This document shows positions 51,797-61,162 of a stretch of DNA of 64,000 bases, one piece after another. Origin of the DNA: Allofournierella sp. (lineage in GTDB: Bacteria; Bacillota; Clostridia; Oscillospirales; Ruminococcaceae); assembly GCA_020025635.1 (NCBI GenBank), contig JAHHRU010000011.1:14493-78492 (forward strand). Direction: 5' to 3'. The notes below the pieces were generated by a model. It had not been told where the DNA came from. It saw nothing but the letters and a program-made list of their open reading frames with translations, and made no database searches. The position numbers were made by a program, and so were the translations under genes. Positions within the stretch are counted from its first letter, which is position 1. Each line of letters begins with the position of its first letter.

Positions 51797-54577
51797 TTGT
51801 CATTTTTCGAAAAAATCTTTGGGTCCTTTTCCGATAAAGAGCTCAAGCGTATAAAGCCGATCGCCGATCAGGTGCTGGCCCTGGAAGAAACCATGCAGGC
51901 AAAGTCTGACACAGAGCTGCAGGCCATGACCCCGACTTTGAAGGAGCGGCTGGAAAAGGGCGAAAGCCTGGATGATATCCTGCCCGAGGCATTCGCCGTC
52001 TGCCGTGAGGCTGCATGGCGTGTTCTGGGCATGAAGCACTATCCCGTTCAGATCATGGGCGGCATCGTGCTGCATCGCTGCTGCATTGCCGAGATGAGCA
52101 CCGGCGAAGGAAAAACCCTGGTTGCGACCCTGCCTGTTTATTTGAATGCCCTCACCGGAAAGGGCGTTCATGTGGTCACTGTCAACGATTACCTGGCCCG
52201 CCGTGACTCGGAGTGGATGGGCAAGCTTTACCGCTGGCTGGGGCTGACGGTCGGCCTGATCGTGAACGGCATTTCGCCCGAAACACGCAAGGCTGCCTAC
52301 AATGCCGACATTACCTACGGCACCAACAATGAGTTCGGCTTTGACTACCTGCGTGACAACATGGTGGTTTACAAGGAGCAGATGGTCCAGCGGGGCCACT
52401 ACTACGCCATCGTGGACGAGGTGGACTCCATCCTGATCGACGAAGCCCGCACCCCCCTGATCATCAGCGGCAAGGGCGAGGATTCCAGCAGCCTGTATCA
52501 GCAGGCCGATGCCTTTGCCCGCACCCTGAAGATGAGCAAGGTGGTGGAGCTGGACGATAAGGAAGACCAGGATGCCCAGGTAGACGGCGACTATGTGGTG
52601 GACGAAAAGCGCAAGAGCGCCACCCTGACCGAATCCGGCATCAAAAAGGCCGAGGCCTGGTTCCATGTGGAGAACCTGGCCGATGGCTCCAACATGACCC
52701 TTTCCCACCACATCAACCAGGCCATCAAGGCCCGCGGCGTGATGCGGCGGGATATCGACTATGTGGTGCGTGACGGCGAAGTCATCATCGTGGACGAGTT
52801 CACCGGCCGCCTGATGATCGGCCGCCGCTACAACGAGGGCCTGCATCAGGCCATTGAGGCAAAAGAGGGTGTGCAGGTCGCGGCCGAGAGCAAGACCCTG
52901 GCCAGCATCACCTTCCAGAACTACTTCCGTATGTATGATAAGCTGTCCGGCATGACCGGTACCGCCAGCACCGAGGAAGACGAGTTCAATGAGATCTACG
53001 GCCTGTCCATCGTTACCGTGCCCACCAACCGGCCCATTCAGCGCAAGGATATGGGCGACAGCGTTTACAAGACCGTGAACGGCAAATACAACGCTGTGGT
53101 GCAGCAGGTGATCGAATGCCACGAAAAGGGCCAGCCGGTGCTGGTTGGCACCGTGAGCATTGAAAAGAGCGAAACCCTGAGCCGCCTGCTCAGCCGCCAC
53201 GGCGTGAAGCACAATGTGCTGAACGCAAAGAACCACGAAAAGGAAGCCGAGATCGTGGCCCAGGCCGGCAAAAAGGGTGCGGTCACCATCGCCACCAACA
53301 TGGCCGGCCGTGGTACCGATATCATGCTGGGCGGCAATGCGGAATATATGGCCAAGGCCCAGCTGCGCAAGGAAGGCTTTGCCGAGGAGCTGATCGTGGA
53401 GGCCGACGGCCATGCCGAGACCGAAAACGAGGAGATCCTGGCTGTGCGTGACCGCTTTGCCGAGCTGCTGGCCCAGGTAAAGGAAGGCATCCGCCAGGAG
53501 GCCGAAGAGGTGCGTGCCGCAGGCGGCCTGTTCATCATCGGCACCGAGCGGCATGAGAGCCGCCGCATCGACAACCAGCTGCGCGGCCGTTCCGGCCGTC
53601 AGGGCGACCCGGGTGCATCCCGCTTCTTCCTGAGCCTGGAAGATGACCTGATGCGCCTGTTCGGCGGTAAGCGGGTACAGAACCTGATGGAAACAATGGG
53701 CGTGGAAGAGGATATGCCCATTGAAAACAAGATGATCACCAGCGTGATCGAGAGCGCCCAGAAGAAGCTGGAAGCCCAGAACTTCTCCATCCGCAAAAAC
53801 GTGCTGCAGTTCGACGATGTTATGAACAAGCAGCGTGAGATCATCTACGGCCAGCGCCGCAAGGTCCTGGACGGTGAGGATATTTCTCAGGTCATGCGGG
53901 GGATGCTCAACGAGAATGTGGATGCCAGCGTGGAAAGCTTCTGCGCCGGTGACATTCCCGATGATTGGGATTTTGCGGCTCTGCGCCGCCACTATGCAGG
54001 CTGGCTCACCGTGGAAAGCGATTTCCACTACACCCGTGAGCAGCTGAGCGATCTGGACAAGAGCGAAGTTGCCGATGTGCTGAAAAAGCGGGGCGCCGCC
54101 ATTCTGGATGCAAAGGAAAAGCGCTATTCTTCCCCCATCATGCGGGAATTGGAGCGCATGTGCCTGCTGCGCAACGTGGACACCAAGTGGATGGAGCACA
54201 TCGACAATATGGACCAGCTGCGCCAGGGCATCTATCTGCGCAGCTACGGCCAGCGTGACCCGGTGGTGGAATACCGCATCGAAGGCTTTGAGATGTTCGA
54301 TGAAATGGTGGACAGCATCCGTGAGGATGCAGTGCGCATGCTGCTTACCATCGAGCTGCGTGCCGAGCATCCCGCCGTTCAGCGCACCCAGGTGGCAAAG
54401 CCCACCGGCGAGGGCGCTCCCGGCCAGCGGGGCATGAAGCCCTCCGCAAAGGGTGCGGCCCCGGTGCGGGTGCAGAAGGTAGGGCGCAACGACCCCTGCC
54501 CCTGCGGCAGCGGCCTCAAGTGGAAAAAGTGCACCTGCAAGCAGTACCACCCCGATACCCAGCAGGATCAGCAGTAA
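51797..54577 (+). CDS. secA: Preprotein translocase ATPase SecA
   Basis: A 926-residue motor of the Sec pathway. Walker A is MSTGEGKT (100-107) and DEVDSILIDEARTPL is the DEAD-type Walker B region. MAGRGTDIMLGGNAEYMAK and RHESRRIDNQLRGRSGRQGDPG form nucleotide-binding domain 2. A C-terminal zinc-binding tail reads CPCGSGLKWKKCTCK. The tail has T-C where the canonical fourth ligand (C or H) directly follows the third cysteine. The start is a TTG (51797) with a weak GAGTGA site. It would export the signal-peptide proteins of this window. Monocistronic. Confidence 0.96.
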   Translation: MSFFEKIFGSFSDKELKRIKPIADQVLALEETMQAKSDTELQAMTPTLKERLEKGESLDDILPEAFAVCREAAWRVLGMKHYPVQIMGGIVLHRCCIAEMSTGEGKTLVATLPVYLNALTGKGVHVVTVNDYLARRDSEWMGKLYRWLGLTVGLIVNGISPETRKAAYNADITYGTNNEFGFDYLRDNMVVYKEQMVQRGHYYAIVDEVDSILIDEARTPLIISGKGEDSSSLYQQADAFARTLKMSKVVELDDKEDQDAQVDGDYVVDEKRKSATLTESGIKKAEAWFHVENLADGSNMTLSHHINQAIKARGVMRRDIDYVVRDGEVIIVDEFTGRLMIGRRYNEGLHQAIEAKEGVQVAAESKTLASITFQNYFRMYDKLSGMTGTASTEEDEFNEIYGLSIVTVPTNRPIQRKDMGDSVYKTVNGKYNAVVQQVIECHEKGQPVLVGTVSIEKSETLSRLLSRHGVKHNVLNAKNHEKEAEIVAQAGKKGAVTIATNMAGRGTDIMLGGNAEYMAKAQLRKEGFAEELIVEADGHAETENEEILAVRDRFAELLAQVKEGIRQEAEEVRAAGGLFIIGTERHESRRIDNQLRGRSGRQGDPGASRFFLSLEDDLMRLFGGKRVQNLMETMGVEEDMPIENKMITSVIESAQKKLEAQNFSIRKNVLQFDDVMNKQREIIYGQRRKVLDGEDISQVMRGMLNENVDASVESFCAGDIPDDWDFAALRRHYAGWLTVESDFHYTREQLSDLDKSEVADVLKKRGAAILDAKEKRYSSPIMRELERMCLLRNVDTKWMEHIDNMDQLRQGIYLRSYGQRDPVVEYRIEGFEMFDEMVDSIREDAVRMLLTIELRAEHPAVQRTQVAKPTGEGAPGQRGMKPSAKGAAPVRVQKVGRNDPCPCGSGLKWKKCTCKQYHPDTQQDQQ

Positions 54578-54591
54578 TTGAAAATTCCTTG

Positions 54592-54624
54592 GAGCGGCGT
54601 GAAGAAATTCGCGCCGCTCTTTTT
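54592..54624 (+). terminator. Intrinsic terminator of secA
   Basis: GAGCGGCG / CGCCGCTC, 12-base loop, TTTTT. Confidence 0.9.
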
Positions 54625-54712
54625 CTGTTTCTTTCGTTACCCATCGCTTTCGGGGTACGTCAATAAGGGTGAAAGGCCTTTTTGAAAACAAAACAAAGGA
54701 GGTACCGTTTCA

Positions 54713-55267
54713 GTGCCCCAAAAAGTAAAAGACGATGCCCGGCTTCTGCGGCTTTTGATCGATGACCCGGAAGAGGGCATCCGCAGCCTGCAGCGGGAAT
54801 ACGGCGGCCTGATCCTTTCCATTGCGGCCCGGGTGCTGCGGGGATATCCCCAAAATGCGGAAGAGGTGGCGGCCGATGTGCTGGCAGCGGCGTGGCAGAA
54901 CGCCGAAAAGCTGCAAAGCCAGGGCCGGATGCTTGCCCCATGGCTCACCGTGACCACCCGGAACCGGGCCATCGACCGGCTGCGCCGGGAAAAACGGCGC
55001 CCGGTGCAGGAGCTGGACGAAGAACTGTTTCTGCCCGGCGACGAGGACCCCTCGGAAGGGGAGGAGCTGATCGGCCTGCTGGTGGAAGAAATGCCCGAGC
55101 CGGACCGGGAGATCTTTCTGCGCCGGTATTACCGGCAGGAAACCACCCAGGAAATTGCACAAAAGCTGGCGCTCACACCCGGTGCGGTGAAAATGCGCCT
55201 TTCCCGGGGGCGGGAAAAGCTCAGGCAGCTTTATCTTTGCGAAATGCGAAAGGAGCAGGAACAATGA
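54713..55267 (+). CDS. ECF-type RNA polymerase sigma factor
   Basis: A 184-residue sigma-70 family protein with only regions 2 and 4. Region 2 covers about residues 20-95 (NAEEVAADVLAAAWQNAEKL and WLTVTTRNRAIDRLRRE). Region 4 covers about 125-175 (REIFLRRYYRQETTQEIAQK and TPGAVKMRLSRGREKLRQ). The GTG start is nine bases behind AAAGGAGGT. The next gene starts in an ATGA overlap and encodes a single-pass membrane protein, a typical sigma/anti-sigma pair responding to envelope signals. The regulon cannot be read from the window. Confidence 0.88.
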   Translation: MPQKVKDDARLLRLLIDDPEEGIRSLQREYGGLILSIAARVLRGYPQNAEEVAADVLAAAWQNAEKLQSQGRMLAPWLTVTTRNRAIDRLRREKRRPVQELDEELFLPGDEDPSEGEELIGLLVEEMPEPDREIFLRRYYRQETTQEIAQKLALTPGAVKMRLSRGREKLRQLYLCEMRKEQEQ

Positions 55268-56847
55268 ATCGAATGGATCGACACGACCAGCGCTTGCTGA
55301 ATGCGCTTACCCGCCTGGAAGACCGGTGCCCGGCGGAAAATCCCCAACTTTCTTTGGATGAAAACGAAAAGCTTGCCCAGATGGCGCTGGCCCGGCTGGG
55401 AAAGGCTGGCAAGGCGAAGAAAGCCTGCCGCTTTCCCGCTTTGCGTCGCAGCCTGCGGGCGGGCCTTGCGGCGGCGGCCGTGGTGTGCCTGGGCACCTTT
55501 ACTGTGTGCGCCGGCATCACGCTTCTGCCCATGGCAGCCGAAAAGATCGGATTTTTTGAAAGCGCCCCCTCCCGTGAGCAGGCGAAGGACCCGGGCGATG
55601 CGCCCCGGGGCGAACATGACGGCAGGACCAGTGTGGCCGCCTTCAACACCCGGGTGGGCCAGTCGGTCACGGACAGCGGCATCACCATGACTTTGGATAA
55701 TGTATCCATGGATGCGGCCGGAATGGATCTTTACTTTACGGTGGATGCCGGCCAAGCCGAGGAAGAACAGCTCAAGGCTCAGGCCGATGCACACAGCGAA
55801 TATATGCCCCGGTGGTATCAGATGGAAAACGGCCTTGAGCCCGGCTTTGATATTCGGCTGAACGGCCGGCAGGTGAAGGTGATCGACACAGGATGCACCG
55901 ATTCCTATAAAGCCGAGGACGGCACCTTCAAGCTCTGGACCCATTTGCCTTTGATGAGCCTGCCCGAAGGGGAGGAGATCTCCATGGAAATCGGCATCCC
56001 CGATATGCTGGGCAGAAAGGGAAACTGGAATTTCCAGCTGGTTTTGGATGGAAAATCCGTGCGCACCGATGCTTTGCTGGGCAAAGCCGGCGTTTATGAG
56101 CAGCCCCGGCTGCCCGCCCTTGAGGACGGCACCCCCGAGCGGAGCCGGGATCTGGACCTTGCTTACCTGGCCTTTGGCCCCCGTGCAGGGGTGGCGGTGA
56201 GCCGGATCGATCTGCTGGATTTCACGCTGGCCGATGGATATACCAAAGCTTCTGCGGCCAGCGGCAGCACCCTTGGTCAGTTCAAGATCACTGACAGCAC
56301 CGGCAGGGAACTGTTCACCGCAAACAGCGGCCAGACACTTCTTTTTGACGAGGAGGACGGCTTTGAGTATTTGGTGGAGAATGTCACCCCGCCGGACCCG
56401 GCAGCCACATCCATTACGCTGACCCCCATGGTTTTGGAAGAGGGAAGTACCGGGGAAAAAAGCTGCGTTACCACCGAAGAGCTGAAAAACGGCGTGCGCC
56501 TGCCCACCGGGCCGGAAAGCGGCTACATCGTCCGAAATTTTGCAGTGGAAGGTTCCAGCATCCGCTACGAGATGGTGCCCTACGGGTGGAGCCTGGGCTA
56601 TTGCGAGCTGATCCCCCGGGATGAGGAGGTGACCTATTATTATGAAGAGGACGGCAGCGCCCATGTGGGACTCAGCAGTCAGGTGATCGACCCCGCCACC
56701 GGAACCATCAGCTGCCGCCACGACTATTATGCGGCATCCCCAAAAGAACTGGCCGGTATCGAAAAATGGGATTATTGCTTTGGCTCTTATACGCCGGATG
56801 AAGAGCACTCGATCACCATTCCTCTGAGCCGCTTTGAAGAAAAGTAA
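55264..56847 (+). CDS. Probable membrane anti-sigma factor with DUF4179-like extracellular region
   Basis: A 527-residue single-pass protein. Residues 1-65 are cytosolic and charged (an anti-sigma interaction region by position), with one membrane helix at about 66-88 (GLAAAAVVCLGTFTVCAGITLL). The remaining 430 residues are extracytoplasmic beta-rich domains; VGQSVTDSGITMTLDNVSMD and AAGMDLYFTVDAG match the DUF4179 type found beside ECF sigma genes in Clostridia. The ATG overlaps the sigma gene stop and is preceded by AAGGAGCAGG. No zinc-binding HxxxCxxC motif is present in the cytosolic part, so it is not a ZAS-type anti-sigma. The ligand sensed is unknown. Confidence 0.75.
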   Translation: MNRMDRHDQRLLNALTRLEDRCPAENPQLSLDENEKLAQMALARLGKAGKAKKACRFPALRRSLRAGLAAAAVVCLGTFTVCAGITLLPMAAEKIGFFESAPSREQAKDPGDAPRGEHDGRTSVAAFNTRVGQSVTDSGITMTLDNVSMDAAGMDLYFTVDAGQAEEEQLKAQADAHSEYMPRWYQMENGLEPGFDIRLNGRQVKVIDTGCTDSYKAEDGTFKLWTHLPLMSLPEGEEISMEIGIPDMLGRKGNWNFQLVLDGKSVRTDALLGKAGVYEQPRLPALEDGTPERSRDLDLAYLAFGPRAGVAVSRIDLLDFTLADGYTKASAASGSTLGQFKITDSTGRELFTANSGQTLLFDEEDGFEYLVENVTPPDPAATSITLTPMVLEEGSTGEKSCVTTEELKNGVRLPTGPESGYIVRNFAVEGSSIRYEMVPYGWSLGYCELIPRDEEVTYYYEEDGSAHVGLSSQVIDPATGTISCRHDYYAASPKELAGIEKWDYCFGSYTPDEEHSITIPLSRFEEK

Positions 56848-56884
56848 AAAAAGAGAAGTTCCAAAAACAAAGATCAAGCCGAAT

Positions 56885-56938
56885 GCGCCTTTCCTTTTCG
56901 TTTTGTCAAAAAGGAAAGGCGCGTTTCTTTTAATAAAA
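56885..56938 (+). terminator. Intrinsic terminator of the sigma/anti-sigma operon
   Basis: GCGCCTTTCCTTTT / AAAAAGGAAAGGCGC with a 9-base loop followed by GTTTCTTTT. Confidence 0.85.
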
Positions 56939-57053
56939 GAGATTTTGTGTATATTTTTGAACACAAAAGGACAAATGGGTCATAAAACATTCTAAAATTG
57001 GAAACAAAAGCCCCAATTTTGCAAATGGCTGGAAAAGCCGGTTCGCAAAATGC

Positions 57054-57059
57054 TATACT
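57054..57059 (+). promoter_or_regulatory. -10 element upstream of the SulP gene
   Basis: TATACT, 35 bases before the GTG start; no clear -35 box. Confidence 0.35.
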
Positions 57060-57093
57060 TCAAATACATCTGTAAAAAAGGGGTAGTATTAAA

Positions 57094-58722
57094 GTGAAGA
57101 TGATTCGTGAGTATTTTGCGATGCTCCAAAAGGAATTTCGGGGCTACAACGGCGCAAAGCTGGCAAAAGACCTGATGGCGGGCATCACCGTGTGTGCGGT
57201 GGCCCTTCCGCTGGCGCTGGCGTTTGGTGTGTCCAGCGGTGCAACCGCATCGGCCGGCCTCATAACCGCGATCATTGCGGGCGTGTTTATGAGTGTTCTG
57301 GCCGGCGGCTTTTACCAGATCTCCGGCCCCACCGGAGCCATGGCGGCCATCCTTGCGGGAATTGTGGCCCAGTATGGAATGCAGGGGGTTTTTGTGGCAA
57401 CCTTCCTTGCAGGCGTTTTTCTTCTGGCGGCGGGTTTCCTGCATTTGGGCCGGCTTACCGGGTTCATTCCGGCCCCGGTGATCGCGGGCTTCACCTCCGG
57501 CATTGCGGTGATCATTGCGCTGGGCCAGGTGGACAATTTCTTTGGCGTTCACAGCGAGGGTGTGAGCGCGGTGGAAAAGCTGATGAGCTATGGCCGGCTG
57601 GGATTTTCGCCCAACTGGTATGCTTTGGGCATCGGTCTGCTGGTTGTGGTATTGATGATCGTGTATCCCAAAAAGTGGAACGGTGTGGTGCCTTCCAGCC
57701 TGGTGGCCATCATTGCGGCTACCGCCATCAGCAGTCTGTTCAAAATGGATGTGGCGGTGGTGGGGGCCATTCCCAAAACCCTGCTGCCGGATGAGCGGCT
57801 GACGCTTTCCGCTTTGGATATGACCACCGTGAAGGCAATGCTGGCCCCGGCGGTGTCCATTGCGATGCTGGGCATGATCGAAAGCCTGCTCTGCGGCGCT
57901 TCGGCCGGCCGCATGACCGGCATTACCCTGAAAAGCGACCAGGAGCTGGTGGCACAGGGGGTGGGCAATATGCTGGTGCCCCTGTTCGGCGGCATCCCGG
58001 CCACTGCGGCCATTGCCCGCACCAGCGTTGCCATCAAATCCGGCGCCATCACCCGTTTGGCCGGTGTGTTCCATGCGCTGGGCCTGCTTGCCAGCATGAT
58101 GCTTTTGAGCCCGCTCATGGGCCGCATCCCGCTGGCCGGCCTTGCCGGTGTGCTGATGGTGACTGCATGGCGCATGAACGAATGGGGAACCATCCGCTAC
58201 TGGTTCCGGCATCGGCTGAAAAGCAGCATCACCAAGTTCTTTGTGACCATGCTTGCAACCGTACTGTTCGATTTGACCACCGCCATTCTCATCGGCATTG
58301 TGGTGGGCGTTGTGTTCTTTGTGGCAAAGAGCTCCGGCCTTGAGGTGAGCACCGAGGACGTGGACCCCTCCCGGATGGGCCTTGAGGCCCTGCCCGGCAG
58401 CCGGGATGCGGCGGTGGTGTATCTCACCGGCCCGCTGTTCTTTATGACCGCCGATGCCCTGCGGGAGGGCCTTGCCCGGGTACAGGGCAAAAAAACGGTC
58501 ATCCTTTCCATGCGCGGTGTGCCCAGCATTGATGTGACTGCTGCCGGCGTGCTGGAAGAATATTATAAGGCCAGCTGCAAAGCCGGGGTACGGGTGCTGT
58601 TCTCCAGCGTTCAGCCCCATGTGAAGGTCTATCTGGAACGCACCGGCATTGTGGAAGAGGTTGGCGAGGAATGCTTCTACCAGAGCGTGGACAAGCTTCT
58701 GGCCCAGCTGGCCCAGGGCTGA
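57094..58722 (+). CDS. SulP/SLC26 family anion transporter with STAS domain
   Basis: A 542-residue secondary transporter. The SulP core spans residues 25-425 with LMAGITVCAVALPLALAFGV and GFYQISGPTGAMAAILAGIV near the N-terminus, and a cytosolic STAS domain spans about 440-540 (VVYLTGPLFFMTADALREGL). SulP proteins move sulfate, bicarbonate or dicarboxylates by proton or sodium symport. Sulfate would fit the sulfur-reduction operon 26 kb away, but no link is shown. GTG 57094 has AAGGGG ten bases upstream; ATG 57100 is an alternative. The DUF2752 gene follows 18 bases later. Confidence 0.88.
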   Translation: MKMIREYFAMLQKEFRGYNGAKLAKDLMAGITVCAVALPLALAFGVSSGATASAGLITAIIAGVFMSVLAGGFYQISGPTGAMAAILAGIVAQYGMQGVFVATFLAGVFLLAAGFLHLGRLTGFIPAPVIAGFTSGIAVIIALGQVDNFFGVHSEGVSAVEKLMSYGRLGFSPNWYALGIGLLVVVLMIVYPKKWNGVVPSSLVAIIAATAISSLFKMDVAVVGAIPKTLLPDERLTLSALDMTTVKAMLAPAVSIAMLGMIESLLCGASAGRMTGITLKSDQELVAQGVGNMLVPLFGGIPATAAIARTSVAIKSGAITRLAGVFHALGLLASMMLLSPLMGRIPLAGLAGVLMVTAWRMNEWGTIRYWFRHRLKSSITKFFVTMLATVLFDLTTAILIGIVVGVVFFVAKSSGLEVSTEDVDPSRMGLEALPGSRDAAVVYLTGPLFFMTADALREGLARVQGKKTVILSMRGVPSIDVTAAGVLEEYYKASCKAGVRVLFSSVQPHVKVYLERTGIVEEVGEECFYQSVDKLLAQLAQG

Positions 58723-58740
58723 TAAAGGGAGGACACTTTT

Positions 58741-59112
58741 TTGAAACTGGACCGTCAGCGACTGAAAAGCCTTGGCATCCTTTTGCTGATCGGCTTTGCT
58801 TATTATCTGGAAACCCAGACCCTGGGTTTCCGGCTGGGCTGCCCGCTTTATCAATTCACCGGGCTGCGCTGCCCGGCCTGCGGGCTGACCAGGGCCTGCA
58901 TTGCCTTTTTGCAGCTTCGCTTTGCGGATGCCGCCGGCGCAAACTGGGGGCTCACCCTTTCGCTGCCGGTGCTGCTGCCCTGGCTGGCGGTGGTCATCTA
59001 TCGCTGGCTTTACCGGCGCCCGGCCGGCGGAAAGGGAACGAAGGCAGCAGGTATGATGCTGATTGGCTGGTACATTTTGTGGGGCATCGGGCGCAACTTT
59101 CTGGGGCTGTGA
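58741..59112 (+). CDS. DUF2752 small membrane protein
   Basis: A 123-residue protein with three hydrophobic segments (about residues 11-25, 61-87 and 101-118). Its CPACGLTRAC motif, between helices 1 and 2, defines the DUF2752 family of unknown function. The TTG start is seven bases behind AGGGAGGA. It follows the SulP gene by 18 bases and shares its terminator. Confidence 0.85.
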   Translation: MKLDRQRLKSLGILLLIGFAYYLETQTLGFRLGCPLYQFTGLRCPACGLTRACIAFLQLRFADAAGANWGLTLSLPVLLPWLAVVIYRWLYRRPAGGKGTKAAGMMLIGWYILWGIGRNFLGL

Positions 59113-59139
59113 ACTCTGCAAAAAACAACAAAACAAGAG

Positions 59140-59166
59140 AAAAGCCGCCCTTTGGGGCGGCTTTTT
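59140..59166 (+). terminator. Intrinsic terminator of the SulP-DUF2752 operon
   Basis: AAAAGCCGCCC / GGGCGGCTTTTT with a 4-base loop. Confidence 0.92.
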
Positions 59167-59177
59167 GCGGCTTTGCC

Positions 59178-59206
59178 TTGTATTCGCAGCCAAAACAAAG
59201 TATAAT
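59178..59206 (+). promoter_or_regulatory. Sigma-A promoter of aspS
   Basis: TTGTAT, 17-base spacer, TATAAT; leader about 90 bases. Confidence 0.6.
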
Positions 59207-59303
59207 ATTTAGTTGTATAACTGCAATCCGGCGCGGGAAAGCAGCCCAAAAGGGATGCTTCGCTGCGCGCATTCACATTTCGAAATAAAGGGGATCGTAT
59301 ATT

Positions 59304-61088
59304 ATGGAAACGATGGGCAATCTGCGCCGCACCCACTATTGCGGTGAGGTGAGCATGGCTCTGGCCGGCCAGGAACTGGTCGTTGCCGGCTCCATTGCCA
59401 AGTGCCGCAACAAGGGCGGCATCATTTTTGCCGACCTGCGGGATTCCAGCGGCATTCTGCAGATGGTATTTGACGATGGCACCGACCGGGAAGTTTTTGA
59501 AAAGGCTGCCGGCCTGAAGAGCGAATATGTGGTTATGGCAAAGGGCCTCCTGCGGGAGCGTGCCGCCAAGACCGATAAGATCGCCACTGGTGATGTGGAG
59601 CTGTATGTGACCAAGCTGCGGGTCCTGAGCGCTGCCGACACCACTCCCTTTGAGATCCGTGACGAAATCAAGGTGAAGGACGAGCTGCGCCTGAAGTACC
59701 GCTATCTGGATCTGCGCCGTCCCTCCATGCATGAGCCGCTGGTGGTTCGCAGCAAGATCTGCCAGATCGTGCGCAACTATTTCTGCGACAATCACTTCTG
59801 CGAGATCGAGACCCCGATGCTGATGAAGTCCACTCCCGAGGGCGCACGTGACTATCTGGTTCCCAGCCGTGTGCAGCCGGGTCACTTCTATGCTCTGCCC
59901 CAGTCTCCCCAGCTGTACAAGCAGCTGCTGATGCTTTCCGGCTTTGACCGTTACTTCCAGATCGCCCGCTGCTTCCGCGACGAGGACCTGCGTGCTGACC
60001 GTCAGCCCGAGTTCACCCAGATCGACGAAGAGATGAGCTTTGTTACCAGCGATGACGTCATGACCATGAACGAGGGTCTGATGAAGAAGCTGTGGAAGGA
60101 CGTTTTGGGCGTTGAGCTCAAGACTCCCTTCCAGCGCATGAGCTGGGACGATGCCATGGCAAAGTACGGCTCAGATAAGCCGGATACCCGCTTTGGCCTG
60201 GAGCTGCAGGATGTGACCGATGCGGTGCGCTCCACCGAGTTTGCACCCTTCAAGAACGCCATTGCCGCAGGCGGCAGCGTGCGCCTGATCAACTGCAAGG
60301 GCATGGCCGGCGAACTGACCCGCAAGACCATTGACAAGCTGGGCGATGTGGCCAAAACCTACGGCGCAAAGGGCCTTGCCTACACCCGCCTGACCGAGGA
60401 AGGCGAGACTTCCAGCTTTGAAAAGTTCCTCACCGAGGAAGAAAAGACCGCTCTGCGCACCGCCGCAGGCGCTGAAACCGGCGACGTTCTGCTGATCGTC
60501 AGCGATGAGAACAACACCCGCGCCTGCACCGCTCTGGGTCAGGTTCGTTTGGAGATCGGCCGCAAGTTCGGCTTGATGGACCCCAAGAAGTTCAACTTCC
60601 TGTGGGTCGTGCGTTTCCCCCTGTTCGAGTACAGCGCGGAAGAAAACCGCTGGGTCGCCATGCACCATCCGTTCACCATGCCCACCGAAGACAGCATGGA
60701 GATCGTGGAGAGCGATCCCGGTGCCTGCTATGCCGATGCCTATGACATCGTGCTGAACGGCTGTGAGCTGGGCGGCGGTTCCATCCGCATCAACGATCCC
60801 GAGCTGCAGGGCCGCATGTTCAAGGCCCTGGGCTTCACCGAAGAGAAGGCTCGGGAGAGCTTTGGCTTCCTGATGGATGCTTACAAGTACGGTGCACCTC
60901 CCCACGGCGGCATGGCCTATGGCCTGGACCGCATGGTGATGCTGATGCTGGGCCTTGACTCCATCCGTGATGTCATTGCCTTCCCCAAGGTTCAGAACGC
61001 AAGCGAGCTGATGAGCGGCGCCCCCGATGTGGTGGATGCAAAGCAGCTGGACGACCTGCGCATTGCCTACCTGGGCGAAAAGGAATAA
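59304..61088 (+). CDS. aspS: Aspartyl-tRNA synthetase
   Basis: A 594-residue class IIb synthetase. It has an N-terminal OB-fold anticodon domain (about 1-110, GGIIFADLRDSSGILQMVF), a catalytic core with QSPQLYKQLLMLSGFDRYFQ and RCFRDEDLRADRQPEFTQID (motif 2), a GAD insertion domain (about 280-420) and motif 3 (GGMAYGLDRMVMLMLG). Length matches the bacterial type, which may be discriminating or not; the latter would need an Asn amidotransferase elsewhere. AAGGGGAT precedes the ATG. Confidence 0.97.
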   Translation: METMGNLRRTHYCGEVSMALAGQELVVAGSIAKCRNKGGIIFADLRDSSGILQMVFDDGTDREVFEKAAGLKSEYVVMAKGLLRERAAKTDKIATGDVELYVTKLRVLSAADTTPFEIRDEIKVKDELRLKYRYLDLRRPSMHEPLVVRSKICQIVRNYFCDNHFCEIETPMLMKSTPEGARDYLVPSRVQPGHFYALPQSPQLYKQLLMLSGFDRYFQIARCFRDEDLRADRQPEFTQIDEEMSFVTSDDVMTMNEGLMKKLWKDVLGVELKTPFQRMSWDDAMAKYGSDKPDTRFGLELQDVTDAVRSTEFAPFKNAIAAGGSVRLINCKGMAGELTRKTIDKLGDVAKTYGAKGLAYTRLTEEGETSSFEKFLTEEEKTALRTAAGAETGDVLLIVSDENNTRACTALGQVRLEIGRKFGLMDPKKFNFLWVVRFPLFEYSAEENRWVAMHHPFTMPTEDSMEIVESDPGACYADAYDIVLNGCELGGGSIRINDPELQGRMFKALGFTEEKARESFGFLMDAYKYGAPPHGGMAYGLDRMVMLMLGLDSIRDVIAFPKVQNASELMSGAPDVVDAKQLDDLRIAYLGEKE

Positions 61089-61097
61089 TCTTAAATA

Positions 61098-61135
61098 AAA
61101 AATGCCTCCGAAGAAGTTTCTTCGGAGGCATTTTT
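61098..61135. terminator. Bidirectional intrinsic terminator between aspS and pmbA
   Basis: AAAATGCCTCCGAAGAA / TTCTTCGGAGGCATTTTT with a short loop, between convergent genes. Confidence 0.9.
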
Positions 61136-61162
61136 GTGCCTGTTTTTTGGGAAAGGCAGGCA

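Noticed and set aside
51800..54691. Minus-strand open frame of 963 codons opposite secA
   Set aside because: Antisense shadow produced by GC-rich third positions; secA on the plus strand is unambiguous.
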